Below, piece by piece: positions 52,559 through 61,063 of a stretch of 64,000 nt of DNA. Both the position numbers and the translations under genes were made by a program. The notes under the pieces are model-generated. The model worked only from the letters and a program-made list of their open reading frames with translations. It ran no database searches and was not told where the DNA came from. Within the stretch, counting starts at the first letter, position 1. Every line of letters begins with the position of its first letter. The DNA is from Martinezella hainanensis (GTDB taxonomy: Bacteria; Pseudomonadota; Alphaproteobacteria; Rhizobiales; Rhizobiaceae), in NCBI RefSeq assembly GCF_900094555.1, contig NZ_FMAC01000012.1:1-64000 (forward strand), written 5' to 3'.

Positions 52559-53176
52559 ATGGACCAGAAGATCGAAGCCGTTCTCGAAGTCTATCATGAG
52601 CTTATTCGCGAGGAGCACAGCAAGCCACGGGAAATGCCGGCCGGCGGGCGCGATGGCGGCCAGGATCGACGCCTGCGCGCCGTCGGACCGGAGACCGGTC
52701 GTCTGCTCAATATTCTGGCGAAAAGCCTCAAGGCGCCCATCATTCTCGAGCTTGGGACCTCCTTCGGCTATTCCGGCATCTGGTTGGCCGAAGCCGCGCG
52801 CGCAAGCGGCGGGAAGCTCATCTCAATGGAGCTGCACGCCTACAAGACCGAATTTGCCAGGGAGATGGCCGAAAAGGCAGGGCTGTCGGAGCACATTGAT
52901 TTCCAGATCGGCGATGCCGTCGAGATGATCAAGGCGCTTCCCGGCGGCGTCGATTTCGTTCTGGTCGACCTGTGGAAGGATCTCTACATTCCCTGCCTGG
53001 AAGCTTTCTATCCGAAGCTCAATCCCGGCGCGATCATCGTTGCCGACAATATGTTCATGCCCGGCAATGAGGACGTGAAGCGTTACGGCGACGCCGTTCG
53101 CGCTAAGCCGGGGATCACGTCCATTCTGTTGCCGGTCGGCTCCGGGATCGAAGTCAGCCGCTACGATCCCGCATAA
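52559..53176 (+). CDS. SAM-dependent O-methyltransferase (COMT-like, family 3)
   Basis: A 205-residue class-I methyltransferase: IILELGTSFGYSGIWLAEAA (SAM motif I), LISMELHAYKTEFAREMAEKAGL, VDFVLVDLWKDLYIPCLEAFYPKLNPGAIIVADNM. The DLWK...DN metal-site layout is that of caffeoyl-CoA-type O-methyltransferases. ATG 52559 is preceded by AAGGTGAG; TTG 52541 is less likely. Substrate unknown. Faces the alpha/beta hydrolase over a bidirectional terminator. Confidence 0.9.
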   Translation: MDQKIEAVLEVYHELIREEHSKPREMPAGGRDGGQDRRLRAVGPETGRLLNILAKSLKAPIILELGTSFGYSGIWLAEAARASGGKLISMELHAYKTEFAREMAEKAGLSEHIDFQIGDAVEMIKALPGGVDFVLVDLWKDLYIPCLEAFYPKLNPGAIIVADNMFMPGNEDVKRYGDAVRAKPGITSILLPVGSGIEVSRYDPA

Positions 53177-53184
53177 GGGAAAAC

Positions 53185-53208
53185 GGCGGCCCCATTCATG
53201 GGGCCGCC
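53185..53208. terminator. Bidirectional terminator between O-methyltransferase and hydrolase
   Basis: GGCGGCCCCAT (53185-53195) and ATGGGGCCGCC (53198-53208) form a long perfect hairpin between two convergent stops. A T-containing tail (GTTTGCTTTA) follows on the plus side and a TTTTCCCTTA-like tail on the minus side. Confidence 0.82.
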
Positions 53209-53219
53209 GGCCGTTTGCT

Positions 53220-53978
53220 TTACTTGCCGGCTTCCTTGGCTGCTTTTTCGATCACGGCCGCGACCTTTTCCGGCTGCGAAGCGAAGACAGCGTGGCTTCC
53301 CTTTATTTCGGTGACATCGCTGCCGGCGCGCTTCGCCATATCACGCTCAAGGTCCGGATTGATGGAACGGTCGTTGGTCGCGACGACGGCCCAGCTCTTC
53401 TTTGCCTTCCACGAGGGATCGCCGACTTTGGCGGTAAAGGCGGCCTTCGATGCAAAGACTTGCGACTTCGCCAGGAAAGTGGCCTCGTCCTTCGGCAGGT
53501 CTGCGGCAAAGTCGGCTGCGAATGTCGCCGGATCGAGATAGAGATATTGACCGTCCTTGGTCTCGCGGATGTTCATGCTGCCCGCCGGCTTGGAGCTTGC
53601 AAGGCTGATCAGGCTTTCGCCTTTGTCCGGCTGAAACGCCGCGACATAGACGAGGCCGGCGACATCCGGGCGATTGCCCGCTTCGGTGATGACTATGCCG
53701 CCATAGCTGTGGCCGACAAGCAGGCTCGGCCCGGTCTGAAGGTCGAGTACGCGGTTGGTGGCAGCGACATCGTCGGCAAGCGAGGTAATCGGCTCCTGCA
53801 CCACAGTGACGTTGAAGCCGTCCTTCTCAAGGATATCGGCGGCCTTGCGCCATCCCGAACCATCGGCAAGGGCGCCGTGGACGATGACGATGTTCTTGAC
53901 CTCGGCTGCCTGTGCGGCAAAGGCAAAAGTGCTTGCGGCAAGACCGAGGGCGAAGAGGGAAAGAAAACGGGTCTTCAT
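53220..53978 (-). CDS. Exported alpha/beta hydrolase
   Basis: A 252-residue esterase-like hydrolase with a signal peptide (MKTRFLSLFALGLAASTFAFAAQA). Nucleophile Ser lies in VGHSYGGIVI, oxyanion region IVHGALADGSGW, and the catalytic His in IKGSHAVFASQPEKVA. Resembles salicylate-esterase-like secreted hydrolases. It is downstream of dipZ on the same strand, 50 bp away. Confidence 0.9.
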   Translation of the reverse strand: MKTRFLSLFALGLAASTFAFAAQAAEVKNIVIVHGALADGSGWRKAADILEKDGFNVTVVQEPITSLADDVAATNRVLDLQTGPSLLVGHSYGGIVITEAGNRPDVAGLVYVAAFQPDKGESLISLASSKPAGSMNIRETKDGQYLYLDPATFAADFAADLPKDEATFLAKSQVFASKAAFTAKVGDPSWKAKKSWAVVATNDRSINPDLERDMAKRAGSDVTEIKGSHAVFASQPEKVAAVIEKAAKEAGK

Positions 53979-54028
53979 GGGTGTAACTCCTGTCAGTTGA
54001 GGTTCATGCTTGGGGTGAAGAGGGAATT

Positions 54029-55801
54029 TCAGCCGAAGGTGAAGGCGTAGGCCTGGACCCCGGGATCGAGGAAACGGATTTCGAAGTTGCGGGCGGTGAC
54101 GTCACCGGACTGGCGGACGAGCTGGTAGAGCTTGGTTGCCGTCACGGTGCCATTGCCGTCGGCGTCGATATCGGAGCCATGGTTGGCGCCGGGCGCCTTT
54201 CCGTCCACGGTCACCTGAAAGCGGATCGGCTTTCCGTCAGCCGAGGGTCCAAGGACGAGGTGCAGGTCGCGGGCGCTGAAGCGGTAGCTGATGCCACCGC
54301 CTGCCTTGTTCAGCGATGCCTCTTCCGGGCCGACCGTCCAGGTGCCCGCCAGACCCCATTGGTTGAGGCCGGGATTGGCAACGGAATAGTCGGCGGCGGT
54401 ATCTGCCTTCAGGCCTTCGGGAGAGACGAAGCCGGTTGCCTGGCTATAGCCGACATAGGTCTCGCCGGAGCGGATATGGCCGAGGTCCGGGCTTGCTTCC
54501 GCACCCTTCGCATCCGGAATAACCGAGCCGCTCTGGGCCATGTCGCGGCCGGCTTCGCGCAGGAGGTCCTGAATTGCCTGTTCGGTCTGGCGATAATTGC
54601 CTTCACCGAAGTGCTGGTAGCGGATCTGCCCCTTGGCATCGATCAGGTAGTGGGCCGGCCAGTAGTTGTTCTCGAAGGCGCGCCAGATGCGGTAGTCGTT
54701 ATCGATCGCGACCGGATAGCCGATCTTGAAGTCGGCGATCGCCTTCTTGACGTTATCGACGTTCTTTTCGAAGGCGAATTCGGGAGCATGGACCCCGATC
54801 ACGACAAGACCCTGATCCTTGTACTTTTCCGCCCAGGCACGAACATAGGGAATGGTGCGGATGCAGTTGATGCAGGAATAGGTCCAGAAGTCGACCAGCA
54901 CGACCTTGCCGCGCAGCTGGGCGGTGGTCAGCGGCTCCGAATTCAGCCAGGTGACGGCGCCATCGAGGGACGGGGCGGCGCCTTCGATGGGAAGGTCGCT
55001 GCGGAAGGGGCGTGTGGCGTCGGTTGCAACCTTCATGGCGCCGTTGCTGGCAACCTCGGTTTCCGGAGTCGAAGCCTTGCTGTGCAGCTTCTCGAGCAAA
55101 GCCTGTTCGAACGAGCCGGTGCTTGCATAGGAAAGGCGGGCGAGCAGCCCGGTATCGAGGCCAAGCGCGATGGCCGCAACGCCGGCAAGAACGGCCGCTC
55201 CTGCGAACTGGCGGATGCGTTCGCTGACACCAAGGGACTGCTTCATGCGCGCAAAGATCTTGCCGCCGGCAAACAAGGCGACGGCAAGCGAGGTAGCAGC
55301 CCCGGCGCCATAGGCAAGCAGCAGGAATGTCGTCTGGAGATTGGCACCCTTCAAGGCGGCGCCAGTGAGGACAAGCCCGAGAATCGGGCCAGCGCAAGGC
55401 GCCCAGAGCAGGCCTGTCGCAATGCCGAGCACGAAGGAGCTTCGGACGCTTGCAGTCGCGCGCTGAGCACCTGCGGCATTCAGGAGATTGTTGGCGAGAT
55501 CGACGACTGGCCGCGAAAGCGCAGTCGCGATGCGCGGCGAGATTAGGCTCAGGCCGAAGAGTCCAAGCAGCACGATTGCCGCGAGGCGACCATATTCATT
55601 GGCACGGATCGCCCAGGCACCGCCGACGGCGGCAAGGGTCGCAACAGCAGCAAAGGTGAGCGCCATGCCCGCCAGCATGGGCAGCGTGCTACGGACGAAG
55701 GGCTGTCCGGCGCGGGCAAAGACGAAGGGAAGGATGGGCAGGATGCACGGACTGAGGATCGTCAGCGCACCGCCGAGATAGGCAATGATGAGAAGCGTCA
55801 T
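54029..55801 (-). CDS. dipZ: Cytochrome c biogenesis/thiol-disulfide protein DipZ (CcdA-thioredoxin fusion)
   Basis: A 590-residue fusion. Residues 1-240 form a CcdA/DsbD-like membrane domain (GGALTILSPCILPILPFVFARAG and GLLWAPCAGPILGLVL carry the two membrane Cys). Residues 280-420 are a periplasmic thioredoxin-like domain with SCINC active site (VLVDFWTYSCINCIRTIPYVRAW). Residues 450-590 are a beta-rich carbohydrate-binding-like domain. It would pass electrons from cytoplasmic thioredoxin to envelope targets. It starts opposite the Tat-exported hydrolase gene and shares the GATACA-motif region. Confidence 0.93.
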   Translation of the reverse strand: MTLLIIAYLGGALTILSPCILPILPFVFARAGQPFVRSTLPMLAGMALTFAAVATLAAVGGAWAIRANEYGRLAAIVLLGLFGLSLISPRIATALSRPVVDLANNLLNAAGAQRATASVRSSFVLGIATGLLWAPCAGPILGLVLTGAALKGANLQTTFLLLAYGAGAATSLAVALFAGGKIFARMKQSLGVSERIRQFAGAAVLAGVAAIALGLDTGLLARLSYASTGSFEQALLEKLHSKASTPETEVASNGAMKVATDATRPFRSDLPIEGAAPSLDGAVTWLNSEPLTTAQLRGKVVLVDFWTYSCINCIRTIPYVRAWAEKYKDQGLVVIGVHAPEFAFEKNVDNVKKAIADFKIGYPVAIDNDYRIWRAFENNYWPAHYLIDAKGQIRYQHFGEGNYRQTEQAIQDLLREAGRDMAQSGSVIPDAKGAEASPDLGHIRSGETYVGYSQATGFVSPEGLKADTAADYSVANPGLNQWGLAGTWTVGPEEASLNKAGGGISYRFSARDLHLVLGPSADGKPIRFQVTVDGKAPGANHGSDIDADGNGTVTATKLYQLVRQSGDVTARNFEIRFLDPGVQAYAFTFG

Positions 55802-56160
55802 CGTCTTGTTCCTTTAGAAGCGATTGGCTAGCTGCCAACGGCGACGCGCCGTGCTCAGCAGTGACGCTATCTGCCGTCGGCGACGTATCTCGAATGTGTC
55901 TGGTTGGATGGGAGAATGTACCGAAACGTCGATGTTCCCGGCTTCGATACATTGCGATACAAACTGGCCGATTTGGGTGCGATTTCGCTGGTGGTTCAGC
56001 TGCTTGCCGACGCGCTGGGAGAAAAGGGACCGGATTGTATCAGACTGTATCTGTGCGGCCTGAAGCTACACAGATATTCAAAAGGCGGCCGTCTGCGACA
56101 CATCGGCGATACATGCGGCTGGCTTTCTTAAGCTCACGATCCAATCCACAGGAGAGACAG
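55802..56160. promoter_or_regulatory. Divergent dipZ/hydrolase control region with tandem GATACA pairs
   Basis: A 359-bp gene-free interval with four tandem half-site pairs. Plus-strand pairs: GATACA-N4-GATACA (55946-55961, period 10) and GACACA-N5-GATACA (56097-56113, period 11). Minus-strand pairs: TGTATC-N4-TGTATC (56036-56051, period 10) and CGTATC-N5-TGTGTC (55884-55900, period 11). OmpR-type regulators bind direct repeats with this period, and an OmpR/EnvZ pair is encoded just downstream. Confidence 0.65.
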
Positions 56161-57213
56161 ATGTCCGACGATATCAATCACACCCGCCGCCGCTTCTTCG
56201 GCATTGCCGCAATCGCTGTCGCAGCCGCCGAGTTCGGCCTGCCGGCCATCGCCGGCGCACAGGAAACCAAGGCTTCCGCTTCGGCTCTGCCTGCCGTCAA
56301 GGCCGGCACCCACACTTCCTTTGGTGCGCTGAAGCAGATCAATGCGGGCGTGCTCAATGTCGGCTATGCGGAAGCTGGTCCCGCCAACGGTCCGGTCGTG
56401 CTGCTGCTGCACGGCTGGCCTTACGACATCTACAGCTTCGTCGATGTCGCGCCTCTGCTTGCGGATGCCGGCTATCGCGTCATCATTCCCTATCTGCGCG
56501 GCTACGGCACCACCACCTTCCTTTCGAAGGATACACCGCGCAACGGCCAGCAGGCAGCACTTGCCGCTGATATGATAGACCTTCTCGATGCGCTGAAGAT
56601 CGACAAGGTCGTCGTTGCCGGCTACGACTGGGGTGGACGTACCGCCGATATCATGGCGGCGCTTTGGCCCGAGCGTTGCAAGGCGCTGGTCTCGGTCAGC
56701 GGCTATCTCATCGGCAGCCAGGAAATCAACCGCAAGCCGCTGCCGCCGAAGGCCGAGCTTGCCTGGTGGTACCAGTTCTATTTCGCCACCGAGCGCGGCC
56801 GTCTCGGCTACCAGGAAAATCGCCACGATTTCGCAAAGATGATCTGGCACACCGCCTCGCCGCAATGGGCTTTCGATGACGCTACCTATGATCGCTCGGC
56901 CGCCGCATTCGACAATCCCGATCATGTCGATATCGTCATCCACAATTACCGCTGGCGGCTTGGTCTCGTCGAGGGCGAAGCGAAGTTCGATGCCTATGAA
57001 AAGAAGCTTGCCACCGGGCCGGTGATTTCGATCCCGACGATCACCATGGAAGGCGACGCCAACGGCGCGCCGCATCCGGAACCGTCGGCCTATCGCGGCA
57101 AGTTCTCGGGCAAGTACGAGCACCGCACCATCACCGGCGGCATCGGCCACAACCTGCCCCAGGAGGCCCCGCAGGCTTTCGCTCAGGCTGTGATAGATGT
57201 TGATCGTTTCTAG
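56161..57213 (+). CDS. Tat-exported alpha/beta hydrolase, epoxide hydrolase-like
   Basis: A 350-residue protein with a twin-arginine signal (HTRRRFFGIAAIAVAAAEFG). The hydrolase domain has LLHGWPYDIYSFVDVAPLL (HGxP oxyanion motif), and a nucleophile elbow VVAGYDWGGRTADIM with Asp rather than Ser, as in epoxide hydrolases and haloalkane dehalogenases. Catalytic His lies in GGIGHNLPQEAP. ATG 56161 has AGGAGAG upstream; the frame back to 55861 is non-coding. Divergent from dipZ. Confidence 0.9.
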   Translation: MSDDINHTRRRFFGIAAIAVAAAEFGLPAIAGAQETKASASALPAVKAGTHTSFGALKQINAGVLNVGYAEAGPANGPVVLLLHGWPYDIYSFVDVAPLLADAGYRVIIPYLRGYGTTTFLSKDTPRNGQQAALAADMIDLLDALKIDKVVVAGYDWGGRTADIMAALWPERCKALVSVSGYLIGSQEINRKPLPPKAELAWWYQFYFATERGRLGYQENRHDFAKMIWHTASPQWAFDDATYDRSAAAFDNPDHVDIVIHNYRWRLGLVEGEAKFDAYEKKLATGPVISIPTITMEGDANGAPHPEPSAYRGKFSGKYEHRTITGGIGHNLPQEAPQAFAQAVIDVDRF

Positions 57214-57232
57214 TTCAGCGGTAGCGCGTGGG

Positions 57233-57258
57233 AAGGCGCCGGCTTAAGCTGGCGCCTT
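57233..57258 (+). terminator. Terminator after the Tat hydrolase
   Basis: AAGGCGCC (57233-57240) and GGCGCCTT (57251-57258), with a self-complementary GCTTAAGC between, form a strong hairpin ending in TTTA, 20 bp after the stop. Confidence 0.75.
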
Positions 57259-57326
57259 TAGCTGTTGGCGCCGTAAGGGAAGAATATTCGTAGCTTGATG
57301 CTTACGATGATGAGTGGGAAATCGAA

Positions 57327-58067
57327 ATGGAACATGTCGACCATATCCTGATCGTGGATGACGATCGGGAAATCCGTGAGCTGGTGTCGAGCTATCTGAA
57401 AAAGAATGGCTTGCGGGCGACGACGGCTGCCGACGGCCGGCAGATGCGCAGCTTCCTCGAGGCCAATTCGGTCGATCTGATCGTGCTGGACGTGATGATG
57501 CCGGGAGACGACGGCCTTGTGCTGTGTCGCGAGCTTCGCGCCGGAAAGCACAAGGCGACACCCGTCCTCATGCTGACGGCGCGCGATGATGAAATGGATC
57601 GCATTCTCGGCCTCGAAATGGGCGCGGACGACTATCTGGCAAAGCCCTTCGCCGCGCGCGAGCTGCTTGCCCGCATCAAAGCGGTTCTGCGCCGCACCCG
57701 CATGCTGCCGCCCAACCTGCAGATCAGCGAAGTCGGCCAGATGCTGGTCTTCGGGGATTGGCGGCTCGATACCGTTGGGAGGCATCTGCTCGACAAGGAC
57801 GGCACGGAGATCACGCTCAGCGGCGCGGAATATCGCCTGCTGCGCGTCTTCATCGACCACCCGCAGCGGGTGCTCAATCGCGATCAGCTGCTGAACCTGA
57901 CGCAGGGCCGCGACGCCGATCTCTTCGATCGTTCCATCGACCTGCTCGTCAGCCGTCTCCGCCAGCGTCTGGGGGATGATGCACGCGAGCCGATGTACAT
58001 CAAGACGGTTCGCAGCGAAGGCTATGTCTTCTCCGTGCCGGTGGAAATTGCGGAGCTTCGCTCATGA
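57327..58067 (+). CDS. OmpR-family response regulator
   Basis: A 246-residue regulator: receiver domain (about 6-120) with acidic ILIVDDD, phospho-acceptor Asp55 in LIVLDVMMPGDDG, Thr in MLTARD and Lys in DYLAKPF. A C-terminal winged helix (about 145-240) has LSGAEYRLLRVFIDHPQRVLNRDQLL and RSIDLLVSRLRQRLGD. The kinase gene overlaps its stop by 4 nt. Expected to bind tandem repeats; the GATACA pairs nearby are candidates. Confidence 0.94.
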   Translation: MEHVDHILIVDDDREIRELVSSYLKKNGLRATTAADGRQMRSFLEANSVDLIVLDVMMPGDDGLVLCRELRAGKHKATPVLMLTARDDEMDRILGLEMGADDYLAKPFAARELLARIKAVLRRTRMLPPNLQISEVGQMLVFGDWRLDTVGRHLLDKDGTEITLSGAEYRLLRVFIDHPQRVLNRDQLLNLTQGRDADLFDRSIDLLVSRLRQRLGDDAREPMYIKTVRSEGYVFSVPVEIAELRS

Positions 58068-59386
58068 GCATGGTCGACCTCTCAGGTCACCGGCCGTGGT
58101 GGCCCAGAACCCTGCGTTCGCGCATCTTTCTGATCCTGCTTGCCGGATTGGCGATCGCCTACGGCTTGTCCTTCAGCGTGCTCTATCTGGAGCGCTACAT
58201 GTCGGCCAAGGCCGTCATGCTCGGCACGTTGGAGAGCGATGTTGCAACGTCGATCGCAGTCCTTGATCGTCTGCCGGCGGATGAGCGGGCAAATTTTGTC
58301 GATTGGCTGAGTCGCGGCAATTACAATTTCGAACTGGGCGACGGTCTGCCCGGCGTGCCGGATACGTCGGTCCGTGGCGGAGAGATTGCTTCCAAGATCG
58401 AGGATGCCGTCGGTCATCGCTTTCCCATCACAATGGAATCGATACCAGGCCCTGTCATGCGGCTGCAGGCGCATCTCAACCTGAGTGACGGCAGTCCGCT
58501 GACGATCGATGTAACGCCGAAAGGCATTATGCCGATTGCGGCCTGGCTGCCCTATGTCTTCGTCGTGCAGATGCTGTTGATTGTCCTTTGCACCTGGTTT
58601 GCGGTGCGACAGGCAATCCGGCCGCTTGCCGAATTCGCCGCCGCCGCCGATGCCCTCGACCCAAACAAGAAGGGGCCGGCATTGAGCGATCGGGGGCCAA
58701 GCGAGGTTGCGCATACGGCCAAGGCCTTCAACGCGATGCGCGACCGGATCGCGCATTATCTTGAAGAGCGCGTGCAGATTCTCGCAGCCATCTCGCACGA
58801 TCTGCAGACGCCAATCACCCGCATGCGCCTGCGCGCCGATATTGCCGACGATTCGCCCGAGAAGACCAAGCTTTTGCAGGATCTCGGCGAGATCGAGCGT
58901 CTGGTACAGGACGGGATCGCATATGCGCGCAGCGCCCATGGCAATGGCGAGAAGAGCGCGCGCATCGATCTTGCCTCCTTCATCGAAAGCATCAGCTACG
59001 ACTATCAGGACACCGGCAAATCCGTCGAGATTCTCGGCCTCATCCAGGGGACGGCGACAACGAAGCCGCATGCGCTGCGTCGCATCCTCACCAACTTCAT
59101 CGACAATGCCCTGAAATTCGCCGGCGCGGCGGAAATCGCGGTGGAACGCAGGGAGACGGGCCAGATCACTATAACGGTGCTGGACCGTGGCCCCGGCATT
59201 CCGCAGGAGCAGATCGAGGCGGCCATGCAGCCCTTCTTCCGGCTGGAGCAGTCGCGCAACCGCAACACCGGCGGTGCTGGGCTTGGGCTGGCGATTGCCC
59301 AGCAGCTCGCCCAGACGCTGGGCGGCTCCGTCAGGCTTTACAATCGCGAAGGCGGTGGTCTTGCGGCCGAGGTCGTTATTTCCTGA
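58064..59386 (+). CDS. EnvZ-like sensor histidine kinase
   Basis: A 440-residue kinase with two membrane helices (about 20-42 and 165-187) and a periplasmic sensor of about 120 residues. A HAMP domain (about 190-240) is followed by a HisKA H-box ILAAISHDLQTPITRMRLRADI and an ATPase domain with FIDNALKFAG (N), VLDRGPGIP (G1) and NTGGAGLGLAIAQQLAQTLGG (G2). Coupled to the preceding response regulator. The signal may come from the cell envelope. Confidence 0.94.
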   Translation: MSMVDLSGHRPWWPRTLRSRIFLILLAGLAIAYGLSFSVLYLERYMSAKAVMLGTLESDVATSIAVLDRLPADERANFVDWLSRGNYNFELGDGLPGVPDTSVRGGEIASKIEDAVGHRFPITMESIPGPVMRLQAHLNLSDGSPLTIDVTPKGIMPIAAWLPYVFVVQMLLIVLCTWFAVRQAIRPLAEFAAAADALDPNKKGPALSDRGPSEVAHTAKAFNAMRDRIAHYLEERVQILAAISHDLQTPITRMRLRADIADDSPEKTKLLQDLGEIERLVQDGIAYARSAHGNGEKSARIDLASFIESISYDYQDTGKSVEILGLIQGTATTKPHALRRILTNFIDNALKFAGAAEIAVERRETGQITITVLDRGPGIPQEQIEAAMQPFFRLEQSRNRNTGGAGLGLAIAQQLAQTLGGSVRLYNREGGGLAAEVVIS

Positions 59387-59413
59387 TCGGTCTCAAAAGA
59401 TTTTCGGGCGATT

Positions 59414-59429
59414 TGTAAGCGTTTGTATC
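59414..59429. promoter_or_regulatory. GATACA-like tandem site before the OsmC gene
   Basis: TGTAAG-N4-TGTATC (period 10) lies about 140 bp upstream of the OsmC-like ATG and resembles the minus-orientation pairs before dipZ. It could bring the OsmC gene under the same response regulator. Single site, so tentative. Confidence 0.4.
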
Positions 59430-59570
59430 CGGCCTGTTAGGCTCTACGTTTTGTAACACTTCCGGCGATTTCGGAAACATGCCGGATACGTCGATCCATC
59501 AAAAACAACTCCGTCAACAGACGTTGCCCCACACCAAAACAGCGCGGGCAACGCAACAAAGGAGTGTTCC

Positions 59571-59987
59571 ATGACCAAGATCGACAAGGTTCTCTATACC
59601 GCCAAGACCCACACCATCGGCGGCCGTGACGGCTCGGCCCGCAGCGATGACAATCAGCTGGATGTCAAGCTTTCGCCTCCGGGCAGCGCCCATGCCGGCA
59701 CTAATCCCGAGCAGCTTTTCGCAGCCGGCTGGTCGGCCTGCTTCATCGGTGCGATGGGCCTTGCCGCCGGCAAGCGCAAGGTCAAGCTTCCGGCCGATCT
59801 TGCTGTCGATGCAGAAGTGGACCTCGGCACCACGGAAGGCGCCTACTTTCTGCAGGCTCGCCTGACCGTCAGCATGCCCGGCATCGAGCCGGAGCTCGCA
59901 CGCACGCTGGTCGAGGAAGCCCATCAGACCTGCCCTTATTCGAAGGCTACCCGCGGCAACATCAATGTCGAGCTGAAGCTCGCCTGA
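59571..59987 (+). CDS. OsmC/Ohr-family organic hydroperoxide reductase
   Basis: A 138-residue Ohr-type peroxidase: the two catalytic Cys lie in GWSACFIGAM and TCPYSKATRGN, with the usual Arg region near YTAKTHTIGGRDG and a C-terminal NINVELKL. It reduces organic hydroperoxides using lipoyl or thiol donors. AAAGGAG lies before the ATG. It follows the two-component genes and may belong to the same stress regulon. Confidence 0.93.
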   Translation: MTKIDKVLYTAKTHTIGGRDGSARSDDNQLDVKLSPPGSAHAGTNPEQLFAAGWSACFIGAMGLAAGKRKVKLPADLAVDAEVDLGTTEGAYFLQARLTVSMPGIEPELARTLVEEAHQTCPYSKATRGNINVELKLA

Positions 59988-60106
59988 GAATCACCCGCGC
60001 ATCGACATTGCGCGTCGTTCCTGGAGGGGGCGGCGCGCAGAAACGTTAATTTTTATCACATCGAATTTCAGGCAGGGCAGGTCATGCCTTGCGCATGGAG
60101 GATCAC

Positions 60107-60250
60107 ATGAAGGCTATCATTCTTCTCCTTGCAGGAGCTGCGATTTTCGCCGCTCCATGCGTCTACGACCCCGGCTCGAACGAGCCTTCGACGCTTACGA
60201 GCATCGCTGTTTTATGGGGCGGTTCGGGCGCGAATGGAGCCCCGTATTAA
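60107..60250 (+). CDS. Small exported peptide, 47 residues
   Basis: A 48-codon frame with ATG at 60107, TAA at 60248-60250 and a GGAGG site (60097-60101) 5 bp upstream. It begins MKAIILLLAGAAIFAAP, a plausible signal peptide, then a Cys and a short Gly/Ser-rich tail. It is too short for common ORF callers. No family is recognised. It sits between the OsmC gene and minC and ends 52 bp before minC. Support is limited to the ribosome site and signal-like N-terminus. Confidence 0.5.
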   Translation: MKAIILLLAGAAIFAAPCVYDPGSNEPSTLTSIAVLWGGSGANGAPY

Positions 60251-60302
60251 CCACTTGTTAACCATATGAGCGGTACACAGGATCAACGATTTATTCACAT
60301 AG

Positions 60303-61034
60303 ATGACCAAAGTGCTAACAGACGCTCGTTCGATCCGTATCAAGGGCCGCTCATTTCTTGCGGTCATGCTTTCGCCGGATCTTCCGCTGGATCAGTGGTT
60401 GACAAGGCTTGACGATCTAGCAGCCCGTTCGGCCGGCTTCTTTCTGGGGCGGCCGGTCGTGCTCGACATCACCGATCTGCCGATCGACAAGGCGCAGCTC
60501 AAGGAGCTGATATCAGAGCTTTCGGCCCGCAATGTCAGCATCATGGGCATCGAGGGCGGTCGCCCGTCGATATCAGGGCCTGGCATGCCGCCGATCCTGA
60601 AGGGCGGGCGTCCTGCCGCTGATTTCGAGGTCTCCGAGGCCGAGCCGGTGGTGGAGCGCCGCAACAGCGAACCCAAGGCGTCGCCGCCGGAAATCCGGCC
60701 GGTCACGCAGTCGCTGATCATCCGCGAGCCGGTGCGTTCCGGCCAGTCGGTGATCTTTCCGGAAGGCGATGTCACCGTCATCGGTTCGGTGGCATCCGGG
60801 GCTGAGGTCATCGCAGGCGGATCGGTCCATATCTACGGCGCCCTGCGGGGCCGCGCCATGGCGGGTTCGATCGGCAATGCCTCGGCGCGAATTTTTTGCC
60901 GCAAGCTCGAGGCTGAGCTTCTGGCGATCGATGGAATCTACAAGATGGCAGAAGACGTATCACCCAGCCTCAGAGGGCAGCCTGTCCAGCTCTGGCTGGA
61001 TGGTGAAACGATCATGGCTGAAAAACTAATCTGA
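60303..61034 (+). CDS. minC: Septum site-determining protein MinC
   Basis: A 243-residue FtsZ inhibitor. The N-terminal domain (about 1-105) precedes a Pro/Glu-rich linker and a C-terminal beta-helix (about 135-240) with GDVTVIGSVASGAEVIAGGSVHIYGALRGRAMAG and FCRKLEAELLAIDG, which dimerises and binds MinD. It blocks Z-ring formation away from mid-cell. First gene of minCDE; the ribosome binding site is weak. Confidence 0.95.
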   Translation: MTKVLTDARSIRIKGRSFLAVMLSPDLPLDQWLTRLDDLAARSAGFFLGRPVVLDITDLPIDKAQLKELISELSARNVSIMGIEGGRPSISGPGMPPILKGGRPAADFEVSEAEPVVERRNSEPKASPPEIRPVTQSLIIREPVRSGQSVIFPEGDVTVIGSVASGAEVIAGGSVHIYGALRGRAMAGSIGNASARIFCRKLEAELLAIDGIYKMAEDVSPSLRGQPVQLWLDGETIMAEKLI

Positions 61035-61063
61035 GCCGAAGCCGGCCAAAACAGGAGAGCGAG

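Noticed and set aside
54179..55546. 455-residue plus-strand frame opposite dipZ
   Set aside because: Gly/Ala/Arg-rich shadow without family features; dipZ is complete on the minus strand.
55861..56160. N-terminal extension of the Tat hydrolase frame
   Set aside because: The Tat signal starts at 56161 with a good ribosome site; the extension is Arg/Cys-rich and covers the GATACA sites.
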